Made by a program: the position numbers and the translations under genes | Shown: positions 22,944-34,100 of the stretch, one piece after another | Layout of the letters: the number at the start of each line of letters is the position of its first letter | Position numbering within the stretch: the first letter of the stretch is position 1 | The notes under the pieces: generated by a model | What the model was told of the DNA's origin: nothing | The model's input: the letters and a program-made list of their open reading frames with translations, nothing else | The model's database searches: none | Source: Littorina saxatilis | Taxonomy: Eukaryota > Mollusca > Gastropoda > Littorinimorpha > Littorinidae | Direction of reading: 5' to 3' | Length of the DNA: 64,000 bases | NCBI RefSeq assembly: GCF_037325665.1 | Contig: NC_090255.1 | Location: forward strand, 32,429,558-32,493,557

Positions 22944-23129
22944 TTCTGCTGCATTATAAGCCTCTGAATATGAATAACTTCACTATAGAGTAATTCTTTA
23001 CCAAACATCTCACTGTGTAAGAGAAGATAGTTTATTATTGCCTCAACATGCATGCACATATTACTGTGTAGTTTTGCAGTGGCACTGCAGTTTTGAGAAC
23101 TGATATTGATACATTCATATCATAAGATA

Positions 23130-23428
23130 AGGCCTAAAAAAAAAATAGGTGTGGTTACGGTAACCCGACCTACCCTATTTTTGGGGGCCGACCCAATAAC
23201 TTTTTATTACATTTGTCAAAAAAATACCAAAAAAAACAAGTAAACGAGTGCAGAAAACGCAATGAAAGCGAAAGCGCCCGAGTCGCACACTTATTTCCCT
23301 GTCAAGTAGGTTTAATTTGTACACATTAGAAAAAAAAGTTTAAAAAAAAAAAGTGATTGCCTACCTTCCTACCCTATTTTTTTTGGCTATGTTACCGTAA
23401 CCACACCTATTATTTTTTTTGGCCTAAG
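23130..23428 (+). mobile_element. 'GGTTACGGTAACC' MITE, copy B
   Basis: Inverted ends AAGGCCTAAAAAAAAAATAG and TTTTTTTTGGCCTAAGG, with GTGTGGTTACGGTAAC inside each. The interior matches 46677-46979 in reverse orientation (GAAAGCGAAAGCGCCCGAGT). Confidence 0.8.
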
Positions 23429-23554
23429 GATATGCAAGGGAAGGAATTAGAAGAATGAATGGGTATAAATAACTTACACACATGCACAAAAAATACTATG
23501 GATCAAAGAAGATATTGAAAATAATGAATACAATTAACCTAAGTCTTCGGCGAA

Positions 23555-23685
23555 GAGTATACAAGAAACGCTTCCGGGAGGTTCCTGTCTTTAGACGTCT
23601 TGCACGACTGGAGTTGTTCCCCTTGGTTGGCTTCTTGTACGGCCGGCAAAACCTCGACGTTTTACGCTAAAACCGTTGCACAGTG
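23555..23685 (+). promoter_or_regulatory. Probable promoter and 5' UTR exon of the zinc-finger gene
   Basis: CTTCCGG at 23571 is an ETS-type site, and ACAGTG|GTAAGTT at 23686 is a strong donor. The first coding exon downstream has an acceptor well before its ATG, so an upstream noncoding exon is expected. Inference. Confidence 0.4.
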
Positions 23686-24037
23686 GTAAGTTTTTCGTGC
23701 AAAAGTGCATCGAACCAATGCTACGACAGCCTCTTAATGAGCTGGTTCAATTGAGATCGAATATGTTTTGATCTAAAGGCCGATAATTGGGATCGCTGTT
23801 GCCAGACAGTTTCGGACTTCCAGTTCCATACAAACTCAAACTGAAACGGAGTGCACAATGAATTACTGTTGCAGAAGGGGTCTTTGCACTGTAACTTGTT
23901 AGTGTAAGCGCATTCATTGATTATGCTCTAGTGTCTCAAGTTCAACCCTAAAACGAATCACAGTTCTGACTCCCGCTCCAAATTCTGACAGTGACAGTTC
24001 TAAGCAAGGAATGCCGTGCTAACTGGAATGGAAATAA

Positions 24038-24340
24038 CAGGCATGGGAATTGTCCGCCGGAAGGCGAATTTCCGCCGAATATTTTTTTGTTCCGCCGAAA
24101 AAGCAAAAGTTTCCGCCGAAAAAATAAATGCGGATGCAAAAATGGTTCTGAAAACTGAATTTAATTGTAAACTTGGAGCTTAGATGACACCAATTTGCAC
24201 AATTTGGGTTCTTTGGAGAATCATTTTTCCGGGGGAGTATGTCCCTGGACCCCCTAGGGGGGCTAGGCGCATCGCGCCGTGGACTTTGATATTACTTACA
24301 CATTTTCAGACTATATTACTTTTTTCAATTCCCATGCCTG
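24038..24340 (+). mobile_element. hAT-like short element CAGGCATGGGAATTG, copy 1
   Basis: Ends CAGGCATGGGAATTG and CAATTCCCATGCCTG are inverted repeats. The interior has four TCCGCCGAA motifs and a GGACCCCCTAGGGGGGCTAG palindrome. The reverse-orientation copy is at 57741-58051. No clean target duplication was found. Confidence 0.8.
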
Positions 24341-24860
24341 AAAGCGAAATAAATCTGACTTAAACACTAGTAACAGAATGTCAATATCAATTTGACCAGT
24401 TGCTGCTTTTATTTTAAAGTTACTGTGCAGGTGCACGGAGCCCCTAAGGCTTTCAGTCATGCCTCAGGTATCTATCCAATTTCATTGACCTTACAAGGAG
24501 ACAAAAACTGCATTTTTTAATGTATTGATTTATCAGTGACAGTGAAATACCAGAAATTACTGGTCAATCTATGCTATGTTCATTCAGCTATTCTGGTCGA
24601 TGCTTCATTAAATTGAAATCTTTTAAAGCTTATGAGGCAAAAGTATAAAAACGGTGTGGCTCGGGAACCGACTGTCACCAAGTGCCCCCTCAAAATAGAC
24701 CCCCCTTCATTTTGCAAAACATGACAGTTATAGCTGTGCTAATTAGTAATTGGCACATTACGTGGTTAGTGCTCCGGAACATGGAACGTGAGGTTGAAGA
24801 TTGGAACGCCCTGCCATTGCTTTTTTTTGGTGCCAAATCATTCTGTCATTGTTTTTCCAG

Positions 24861-25125
24861 CTGGAATTAAACTTAAAGAGACGGCAGAACAGAAATCCAT
24901 ACTTGAGTGGTGAGAAGAGAGAACCAACCCCACCAGCCACCATGTCCATGATGAAGTGTGAGGTCTGCGCGGTGGCCATGAACTCCTCCGCACAGTTCAC
25001 GCAGCACATGAGCGGCAAGATGCACTCCAAGAAACTCAAACAGAAGGAGCTGGCCGCGAACCCCCCACCCCCCACACCCAACAAAGCGCAAGGCAGAGGC
25101 AGAGGCGACTGGAACAGAGGGAGAG
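24861..25125 (+). CDS. Zinc-finger gene, first coding exon (finger 1)
   Basis: The acceptor TTTTTCCAG ends at 24860, the ATG is at 24942 and the donor GTGAGAA starts at 25126 (phase 1). It encodes MSMMKCEVCAVAMNSSAQFT, then QHMSGKMHSKKLKQKEL and a Pro- then Arg/Gly-rich tail. The first 81 bases are 5' UTR. Confidence 0.88.
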
Positions 25126-28100
25126 GTGAGAATACATTTTCATTGGAATCAAAAACCAAGAATTAGGTATGTTGTTGGAACGTTTCTTCTTCTTCTGCGT
25201 TCGTGGGTTGAAACTCTCACGTACACTCGTGTTTTTTGCACGAGTGGAATTTTACGTGTCTGACCGTTTTTTACCCCGCCATTTAGGCAGCCATACGCCG
25301 CTTTCGGAGGAAGCATGCTGGGTATTTTCGTGTTTCTATAACCCACAGAACTCTGACATGGATTACAGGATCTTTTTCGTGCGCACTTGGTCTTGTGCTT
25401 GCGTGTACACACGGGGGTGTTCGGACACTGAGGAGAGTCTACACACAAAGTTGACTCTGAGAAATAAATCTCTCGCCGAACGTTGGGATGAACTCACGCT
25501 GACAGCGGCCAACTGGATACAAATCCAGCGCGCTACCGACTGAGCTACATCCCCGCCCGGAACGTTTCATTATTGACAAAACAGATATTTTCACCCAGCG
25601 GTCTTTCAAGCGCACAGACAAACAAACACTATAATTATATAGAAAACTCAGCTGACAAAATGTTTAGCCGCTTGCAAGGAAGACGCAAGCGAGGCTTGAT
25701 CGTTCTTGTTTTTTTCATTCTGAATTTTGGAATGTTGGCAGTGGGTTTGTTTTTGGATTTCTGCACATTTTTATTGGGTTTAAACAGTTTTAATGGGAGT
25801 CAATGCAGAATTGAACACAATTTTAAAGGTGCAATACAGAAATTATTTTGGATTCTAACACAAAATGAGGGACTCACATTATGGAAATAGAGGGTGTAAC
25901 ACTATACATGTGAGATGATATTTTTTTGTACATTTTCTTTTGGTGGAAACATTGTTTTAGAAGAAACACTACAAAAAGGAGACTTAAAGTTAAACAAAAT
26001 GTCAGTGCAATGATAGTGCGGTTTATTCCACATCTGAAATTTGTTCTCATGCAGATGTTTTCAACCCACAGGTCGACCCATTGTTGGAGGTGGTGGGAGG
26101 GGAGGAGGCGGTGGTGGAGGTGGAGGATCGCTGATGCGAGGAGGAAAAAATAAACGAGGACGAGGTGGACCAGTCAACTTTGTCAGAGCATCCAACCCTT
26201 CCACCCAGGATCTGCACTCAGTCGGGCAGCCAGGGTTCGCTTTCAGTCAACAGGCACAGGCACAGAAGCCAGCACACCAGTTAGGGCAACAGACAGCACA
26301 ACCGGGATACCAACATGGGCAAACCAACATGGTGCAGCAGGCGAACCAGTATGGGCAGCAGGGGCAGGCAGGGATGGTGTACCAGTTTGGGCAGCAGGCG
26401 GAACAGAGCTACGGTTCATGGCGGGCCCCAGGAGTACAGGGAACGCAGCAGCAAAATCAGGTGGCAGAGGGTTTGGATCCTTTACTACTGAAGGCACTCA
26501 CCTATCCTTCTGTCACTAACAGTAACACTGCTGCTTCCACGCAGTCTGGCATGGTGTGTGTCTATCTGTGTGTGTGTGAGAGAGAGAGAGAGTGTGTATC
26601 TATATAATATGTATGTGTGTGTCTTTGCAGTGTGTGTGTGTGACCTGTTGGGTGTCCTGCCTTATTTACTAGCCTTGCGCTTTTGTGTGTTTCTTGCTTC
26701 GTAGACCAACATTTGGTTTTGTGTGTGCACGGTTTCTATTCGCTTTCCTGCTTCATTTAGTAGCCTTGCAAATATGTATGCATGATAGTCGGTGTATTTC
26801 CTGCTTCATTCACAAACATGTTGTGTGTGTGTCTGTTTGTTTGATACTAACTGGGCAAGAAAGTTGGGATTGAACTGTACAAGTAAATGTTTTTTCCTTC
26901 ACAAAGATGTACCTTTTAAGTTGGGAGCCTTTTGCAAACCTTGCGATCTCTCTACGACCTCATTTACAGTCAAACCTGTCTTCTTCTTCTTCTGCGTTCG
27001 TGGGCTGAAACTCCCACGTACACTCATGTTTTTTGCACGAGTGGAATTTTACGTGTATGACCGTTTTTTACCCCGCCATTTAGGCAGCCATACGCCATTT
27101 TCGGAGGAAGCATGCTGGGTCTTTTCGTGTTTCTATAACCCACCGAACTCTGACATGGATTACAGGATCTTTTTCGTGCGCACTTGGTCTTGTGCTTGCG
27201 TGTACACACGGGGGTGTTCGGACACCGAGGAGAGTCTGCACACAAAGTTGACTCTGAGAAATAAATCTCTCGCCGAACGTGGGGACGAACTCACGCTGAC
27301 AGCGGCCAACTGGATACAAATCCAGCGCGCTACCGACTGAGCTACATCCCCGCCCAATGAAACCTGTCTATAACGACCACAGAATGGACCACCAACCAAA
27401 AATATTCAGTAAGGACAGATGGGTGCTGTTGAAAGGGGAATTATATTGAGGGAAAATCATCACAGAACCTTTGGGATAGTCATTGTGGGCAGGTGGTCAT
27501 TAGACCCAAAAAAGTCAAATGTTTCTGATTCCTTGACCACCCATTGTTTTTCTCCCGACCTCACAACTTTTGTTGTTGTTGACCCGTCAATCAAAGTTAG
27601 ATAAAAATGAAAAACCTCAATTTTGCAGACTCTGCAAGGAAAGTGCTCATGTCGGTAATCCAGGGGCCACACCTGGCATAATTTCTTAATAATACAAAGC
27701 CACACGCGTCCGTTTAAATGAAATTTACATGGGTGTTACTCTTCCGGCTTTTGCCGGATTTCCGGTTTTTGAAAAAATCTGAAGCCGGAAATTCCGGTTT
27801 TCCGGGTTTTCAAACAACAAGAAAGCTTCGTTTCGCTAAGTTGAAATAACGAGCAGCGGTTCCGATCCGACTTTTAACACCGGTTCGCGTGCTTTCTCGG
27901 TTCGCTCCTTTGGATTTGCCGCCATCTTGCTTATTATGATTTGGTTTCGTCGGTGTCCAGAAACTTTCTTTCAAACTTGAGCATTTTGGACCCCTGCCTT
28001 TCAGGTTTTTTGATTTTTCCCAGTAACACCCATGAATTTAAAACAATTTAGCACAACAACAACAAAAGTAACCTTCCTACCAAATAAAAAGGTGGTTGCC

Positions 28101-31100
28101 AAGGCAGTTTCGACTGTATCAACTAACATGATTAGCTGACACTAACTTTAAAAAAAAAGTGAGCATCTAGAATGACCAGAACAATGAATTTAATTGATAA
28201 ATCTGGCACCAACATGAGCAGACAAGCTTGGAACAGCAGGCATACCAATATGGGCAGCAGGGACAGGCAGAGTCAGCATACCCATTTGGGCAGCAGGCGG
28301 AACAGATCTACAGTTCATGGCCGGCAGTAGTACAGGGTACACAGCTGCAAAATCAGGTGGCGGAGGGTTTGGATCCTTTACTACTGAAGGCACTCACCTA
28401 TCCTGCTTACACTACCACTGCTCCTGCTGCTTCACAGTCTGGCATGGTTTGTCTGTGTGTGTGTGTGTGGCAGTATGTGTGTAGGTGTGTCAGTGTATGT
28501 GTGTGCGACAGTGTATGTGTGTGTCAGTGTGTGTGCGACAGAGTGTGTACGTGTATGTGTGTGTCAGTGTGCGTGTCTTGCTGTCTATCTTGCTTCTTTT
28601 ACTAACAAGGCTGCCTTGTGTGCTTGTGGATAACCTGCTTTGTAGACTTTTATTGCTTTCCTGTTTCACGGACTAATACTGTGTGTGTTCCGTTAGTGCT
28701 AGCATCCGCGCTTTATGTCAACTAGCCATGTGTGTTTGTTAGTTCTCTGCTTCATTGACAAACAGTGTGTGTGTCATGTAAGCTCTCTTTCTCCACAGTT
28801 TAGCAATTTGTCATTCCAAGTCCTTGTCTGTGTGCTGTTAGTGTTACCTTTCCTGCTTCATAGTTTAAGAGTGTTTCACTCTTTGTGCCTATGTGTGTGT
28901 ATTGGATACTAATTACATGCAGACAACAGTGAGTGATCTGCATGAATAAAAAAAATTCTATTTTAGAAAGAGAACATACATGTAACTTTTCTCAGTAATG
29001 GCTATCTTGTCTTTACATCACAGAGAGAGAGAATTTTTTAATTTTTTTTTAATTTGTGCTGCTTTTTTTCAACCATTACGATTATAGCTAGTAGTAGTAC
29101 TCACTTAATAATTGATATTCTACATTACACAGTACCAGTATAGTGTATAAGCTTTATAGACGGGCCTGGCAGACACAAACGCACATCTCCAAACACACAA
29201 AAACACACATGTAACACTCACTTTATACCCTATTCCCAAATCCCTTCTCCATAACAGTATGGGCAGCAGGGTCCGTCAGAGCTGGCATACCAGTTTGGGC
29301 AGCAGGCGGAACAGATCTACGGTTCATGGCCGGCAGGGGTGCAGGGAACACAGCAGCAAAGTCAGGTGGCGGAGGGTTTGGATCCTTTAGTGCTGAAGGC
29401 CCTCACATATCCTGCTAACACTCCTGCTTCTGCACAGTCTGGCATGGTGTGTGTGTCTCTGTGTGAAAGAGAGAGAGAGAGAGTGTGTGTGAGTTTGTGT
29501 ATGTTTAACCTGTTGGCTTTCCTACTAAGAATCATTTGCTAGCCTTTCTGTGTTTCATTAACTAACATTGTGTGTGTGTGTGTGTGTGCCGCACATTGTG
29601 TGTGTGTGCGTGCATGTGTGTTTGTGTGTAATTTGTGTGTGCGTGTGTGTGTAATTTGTTTGATTTTTTGCTTCTTTCTGTGTTCGACAAGTCCTTGACT
29701 GTGTCGACTGTTACCTTTCCTGCTTCGTAGTTTAGCATTGTCTCACTTTGCATGTCTGTGTGGGATACAATTATACTAATAAGTCTGGAAAATTGGGAAT
29801 GAAATGCATGAATAGATGTTTTTATCTCAAAACGAATATATATTGTACCGGTACTTAAGTTTTTCAGAACCTGTCTTTTGTTTACATGAAAGAGGATCCC
29901 CAGTTTATTTTTATAATTCATCTTTCTTTAGCGACCACTTGTAATACAAACACTTTTTGATGGTCCCTTAGGTGGTCATTCATAATAGACAGGTTCGACT
30001 TTATTCGCTTTGTAGACAAACCTAGCCGATATGCACACCATTTACACACACACACACACACGTTATGCTCTATTTCCATCCTCCAAACCCAAGTAACTAA
30101 AATAGTGATAAAATCTAATAAAAAACACAAAAACATTGTACTTATTTTTGTATTTGTTTGTTCACCAAGGGTTACGGCCAACAACCACAACAACAACAGC
30201 CCAAGCCCCCATTCGGCAGAGGCTTTCCCACGAAACAACACCAAGAAAAACAGCAGCAACACAAGCAACAACACTCTGTTGGCAACAGGTTCCCGCAGCA
30301 GCAGCAGAATAACCGCCAAACACCCAGAGGTCCGAACCCACAACCACCCACGCCCGGGGTAGAGAAGCTGTCAAACGAGATGATGGTGTTTGGCGACAAC
30401 ATGGGGGTGGTGTCTGTAAATCTGGAGGGAAGGAACCTGATCTACTGTGAAATCTGCTCTCTGAAACTCAACTCTCCGGAACAGGCAGACTTTCACTACC
30501 GAGGGCAGCGGCATCTCAAAAAGGCCAGAATTGCACGTCTGCATGAAAGTAAGTTTGGGAGGTAAGGTGGAAGGGTGAGGATGGGAAGGTGTTTTTTTCC
30601 GGGCTGGTAATACATTTTGAGGCGGGGATATAGCTCAGTTGGTAGCGCGCTGGATTTGTATTCAGTTGGCCGCTGTCAGCGTGAGTTCGATCCCAGGTTC
30701 GGCGGAAATTTATTTCAGAGTCAACTTTGTGTGCAGACTCTCTTCGGTGTCCGAACCCTCCCCCCGTGTACACTACATTGGGTGTGCACGTTAAAGATCC
30801 CACGATTGACAAAAGGGTCTTTCCTGGCAAAATTGCTTTGGCACAGTTAATAATTGTCTACCTATACCCGTGTGACTTGGAATAATAGGCCGTGAAAGGT
30901 AAATATGCGCCGAAATGGCTGCAATCTACTGGCCGTATAAAATTTCATCTCACACGGCATCACTGCAGAGCGCCTAGAACTGTACCCACGGAATATGCGC
31001 GATATAAGCGTCATTGATTGAATGATTGATTGATTGAGTTAGGGGCGATAGAAGGAGAGAGTTTTACTACCGAAGGCAGCAGCATCTTAAAAAGGCCCGA

Positions 31101-34100
31101 ATTGCACGTCTGCATAAAAGTAAGTTTGGGAGGTAGGGTGGAGAGGGAAGGAAAGGGGTTGGGGCATGCATAGGGTTGGAGTTCGGGGGCGCGGTATCTC
31201 AAGAAAGCCAGAATTGCACGTCTGCATAAAAGTAAGTTTGGGAGGTAGGGTGGAGAGGGAAGGAAAGGGGTTGGGGGGGGGGGGGGGGGGGTAAGCATAG
31301 GGTTGGAGTTCAGGGTTTTACTACCGAGGGGCGCGGTATCTCAAGAAAGCCAGAATTGCACGTCTGCATAAAAGTAAGTTTAGGAGGTAGGGTGGAGAGG
31401 GAAGGAAAGGGGTTGGGGGGGGGGGGGGGGGAGAGCATGCATAGGGTTAGGGTTTTACTACCGAGGGGCGCGGTATCTTAAGAAAGCCAGAATTGCACGT
31501 CTGCATAAAAGTAAGTTTAGGAGGTAGGGTGGAAAGGGAAGGGTTTGGGGGGGGGGGGGGGGGGAGAGAGCATGCATAAGGTTAGGGTTTTACTACCGAG
31601 GGGCACGGTATCTTAAGAAAGCCAGAATTGCACGTTTGCATAAAAGTAAGTTTGGGAGGTAGGGTGGAGAGGGAAGGAAAGGGGTTGGGGGGGGGGGAGG
31701 GGGGAGAGCATGCTTAGGGTTAGGGTTTTACTACCGAGGGGCACGGTATCTTAAGAAAGCCAGAATTGCACGTTTGCATAAAAGTAAGTTTGGGAGGTAG
31801 GGTGGAGAGGGAAGGAAAGGGTTTGGGGGGGGGGGGGGGAGAGCAATCATAGGGTTAGGGTTTTACTACCGAGGGGCGCGGTATCTCAAGAAAGCCAGAA
31901 TTGCACGTCTGCGTGAAAATAAGTTTGGGAAGTAGGGTGGAGAGATTGAGAAGGGAGTGAGAGGGGTGGAGGGGGTTGGGCGGGTTCTGGAGGCTATTTT
32001 AATAGGGTTGGGGTTGTGGGTGATGGAAGGAGAGAGAGTGTGTGTGGATGCATGAATGAGGACGGCGCTGTGGCGGGGTGGTAAGACGTCGGCCTCTTAA
32101 TCAGAAGGTCGAGGGTTCGAGCCGCGGCCGCCTGGTGGGTTAAGTGTGTAGATTTTTCCGATCTCCTAGGTCAACTTATGTGCAGACCTGCTTGTGGCTT
32201 ATCCCCCTTCGTGTGTACATGGAAGCACAAGACCAAGTGCGCACAGAAAAGATCCTGTAATCCATGTCAGAGTTCTGTGGGTCATAGAAGCATGAAAATA
32301 CCCAGCATGCTTCCTCCGAAAGCGGCTGCCTTAATGGTTGGGTAAAAACGGTCATACACTTAAAATTTCACTCGTGCTAAAACACGAGTGTACATGGAAG
32401 TTTCAGCCCACGAACGCAGAAGAAGGAGGATGCATGAATGGATGTTTTTGAATATATATATGTGTGTGTGTGTGTTCCTCAAAATGTTTGTGTGTTTGTG
32501 TGCCCTTTTGTTTGCTTGAATCTGACCTGTGTGTGTGTGTGTGTGCAGTTTAATGTGGCTTTGATTGAGAGATTGTGCATGTGTTTCAGAATATATGCGT
32601 GTGGGTGTGCATGGGAATTATTAGCAAAAATACACACTTCTCTGTGTGTCTGAACACACGTCAGTGTCTTACTGTCTACGGTTGTACCTTGAATATTATA
32701 TTGTGTTACACGTATCACTGTCATTCTGTCTCTGTTGTTTCTTTGTTAGTTTGTTCTACATCAAAAGATGTAATTGCCCTTCTCAAATTTAGCAAAAAGC
32801 ATATTGCACCCATTTTTGTGCCCCAACTAAAACATTCATTCCCGTGTTATTTAACTCAGATTTTCTACGCCATTATGAACGTTTTAGTTGGGGTATGAAA
32901 ATGGGTGCAATCATTTTTGTTTCAAGTTTTCATTGACATAATAAATTATTGTTTGTTTGTCTCAGTTGGAGCTGTTGTTGAAAACACAGAGAAACCGGAG
33001 CATGGTTTTTTCTTCTGTGCGTTTTGCAACATCACTGTCAACTCAGAACCACAGATGGAAATACACAGAGCTGGTGAGTTTGAAAGTTTTCAAGCGTCCT
33101 TGCAACTGCCAACTTTAGGTGTGGTTTTTTTGGGTTTTTTTTGTGTGTGTGTGTGTGCAACATCACTGTCAACTCAGAACCACAGATGGAAATACACAGA
33201 GCTGGTGAGTTTTCAGTTGGGAAGTTTTCAAGCGTCCTTGCGACTGCCAACTTTAGGTTAACCTCGCAGGGTTTTTTCATAAAATTGAACTACACCTAAG
33301 ACTAAGAGTCAAAGCAGTTCTTAACTCATATTGTCTCCCACTCATATGGCTCTATCTGACCAGGTACGGATATATCCGCTCAGACTGTTAGCTTCAGTCG
33401 CTTCCTGTAACGTCCATCTAACGCCTGCATTCCAGCGTGTTGGTACTCAGTTACTACAATTCTGAATGACCAGGGCTGAGGGGCATGAACTGAAAGTGGG
33501 TGCCATCCAAACGGGAGAGAACAAACCGCGGGGTCTGATTCGTTGAAATTACAACAAATCTCAATTTCAACCAATCCAACACCGCGGCTGGCTCCCGACC
33601 GGTTGGTAACTTTGTCGTGCACCTCGGCCCTGCTGCAGCACGACTGGTCTTGACTAAAACAAACTTGGTCAACATAGGTGGGGTAGAAAGTGTTAAAGGC
33701 ACAGTGCTTCCTGTGTAAGCGATTCAACTCGCCATCCCCGGTGTGGCCTGGGTTTTACTATGGATAAGAGGGCGGGGATGTAGCTCAGTCGGTAGCGCGC
33801 TGGCTTTGTATCCAGTTGGCCGCTGTCAGCGTGAGTTCGTCCCCACGTTCGGCGAGAGATTTATTTCTCAGAGTCAACTTTGTGTGCAGACTCTCCTCGG
33901 TGTCCGAACACCCCCGTGTGTACACGCAATCACAAGACCAAGTGCGCACGGAAAAGATCCTGTAATCCATGTCAGAGTTCGGTGGGTTATAGAAACACGA
34001 AAATACCCAGCATGCTTCCTCCGAGGCTGTTGATTGGTGGTGGGTGTCCAAGTGGAGGGATGTTCTTATCCATTGTTTGTTTGTTTGTTTGTTTGTTTGT

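Larger units (their letters stand above)
26966..28115. mobile_element. 'ACAGTC-AACCTGTC' element with SINE and MITE inserted
   Basis: Left end ACAGTCAAACCTGTC, right end GCAGTTTCGACTGTAT. Inside, a SINE (26982-27359) and a short inverted-repeat element (27729-28033) have landed, leaving about 470 bp of original sequence. Confidence 0.55.

Noticed and set aside
25500-25558. tRNA gene (also 10140-10224, 30621-30700, 33771-33850, 22850-22943)
   Set aside because: A and B boxes are present, but each is the head of a SINE with a shared body, and most have target duplications; cloverleafs are incomplete.
31440-31860. Telomere-like TAGGGTTAGGG
   Set aside because: Only 1-2 hexamers per ~135 bp unit inside an exon-derived minisatellite; no telomeric run.
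33380-33727. Gene-like minus-strand frames of 80-115 codons
   Set aside because: Intron of the zinc-finger gene, no recognisable motif, and a repeat-like end (GTTAAAGGCACAGTG).
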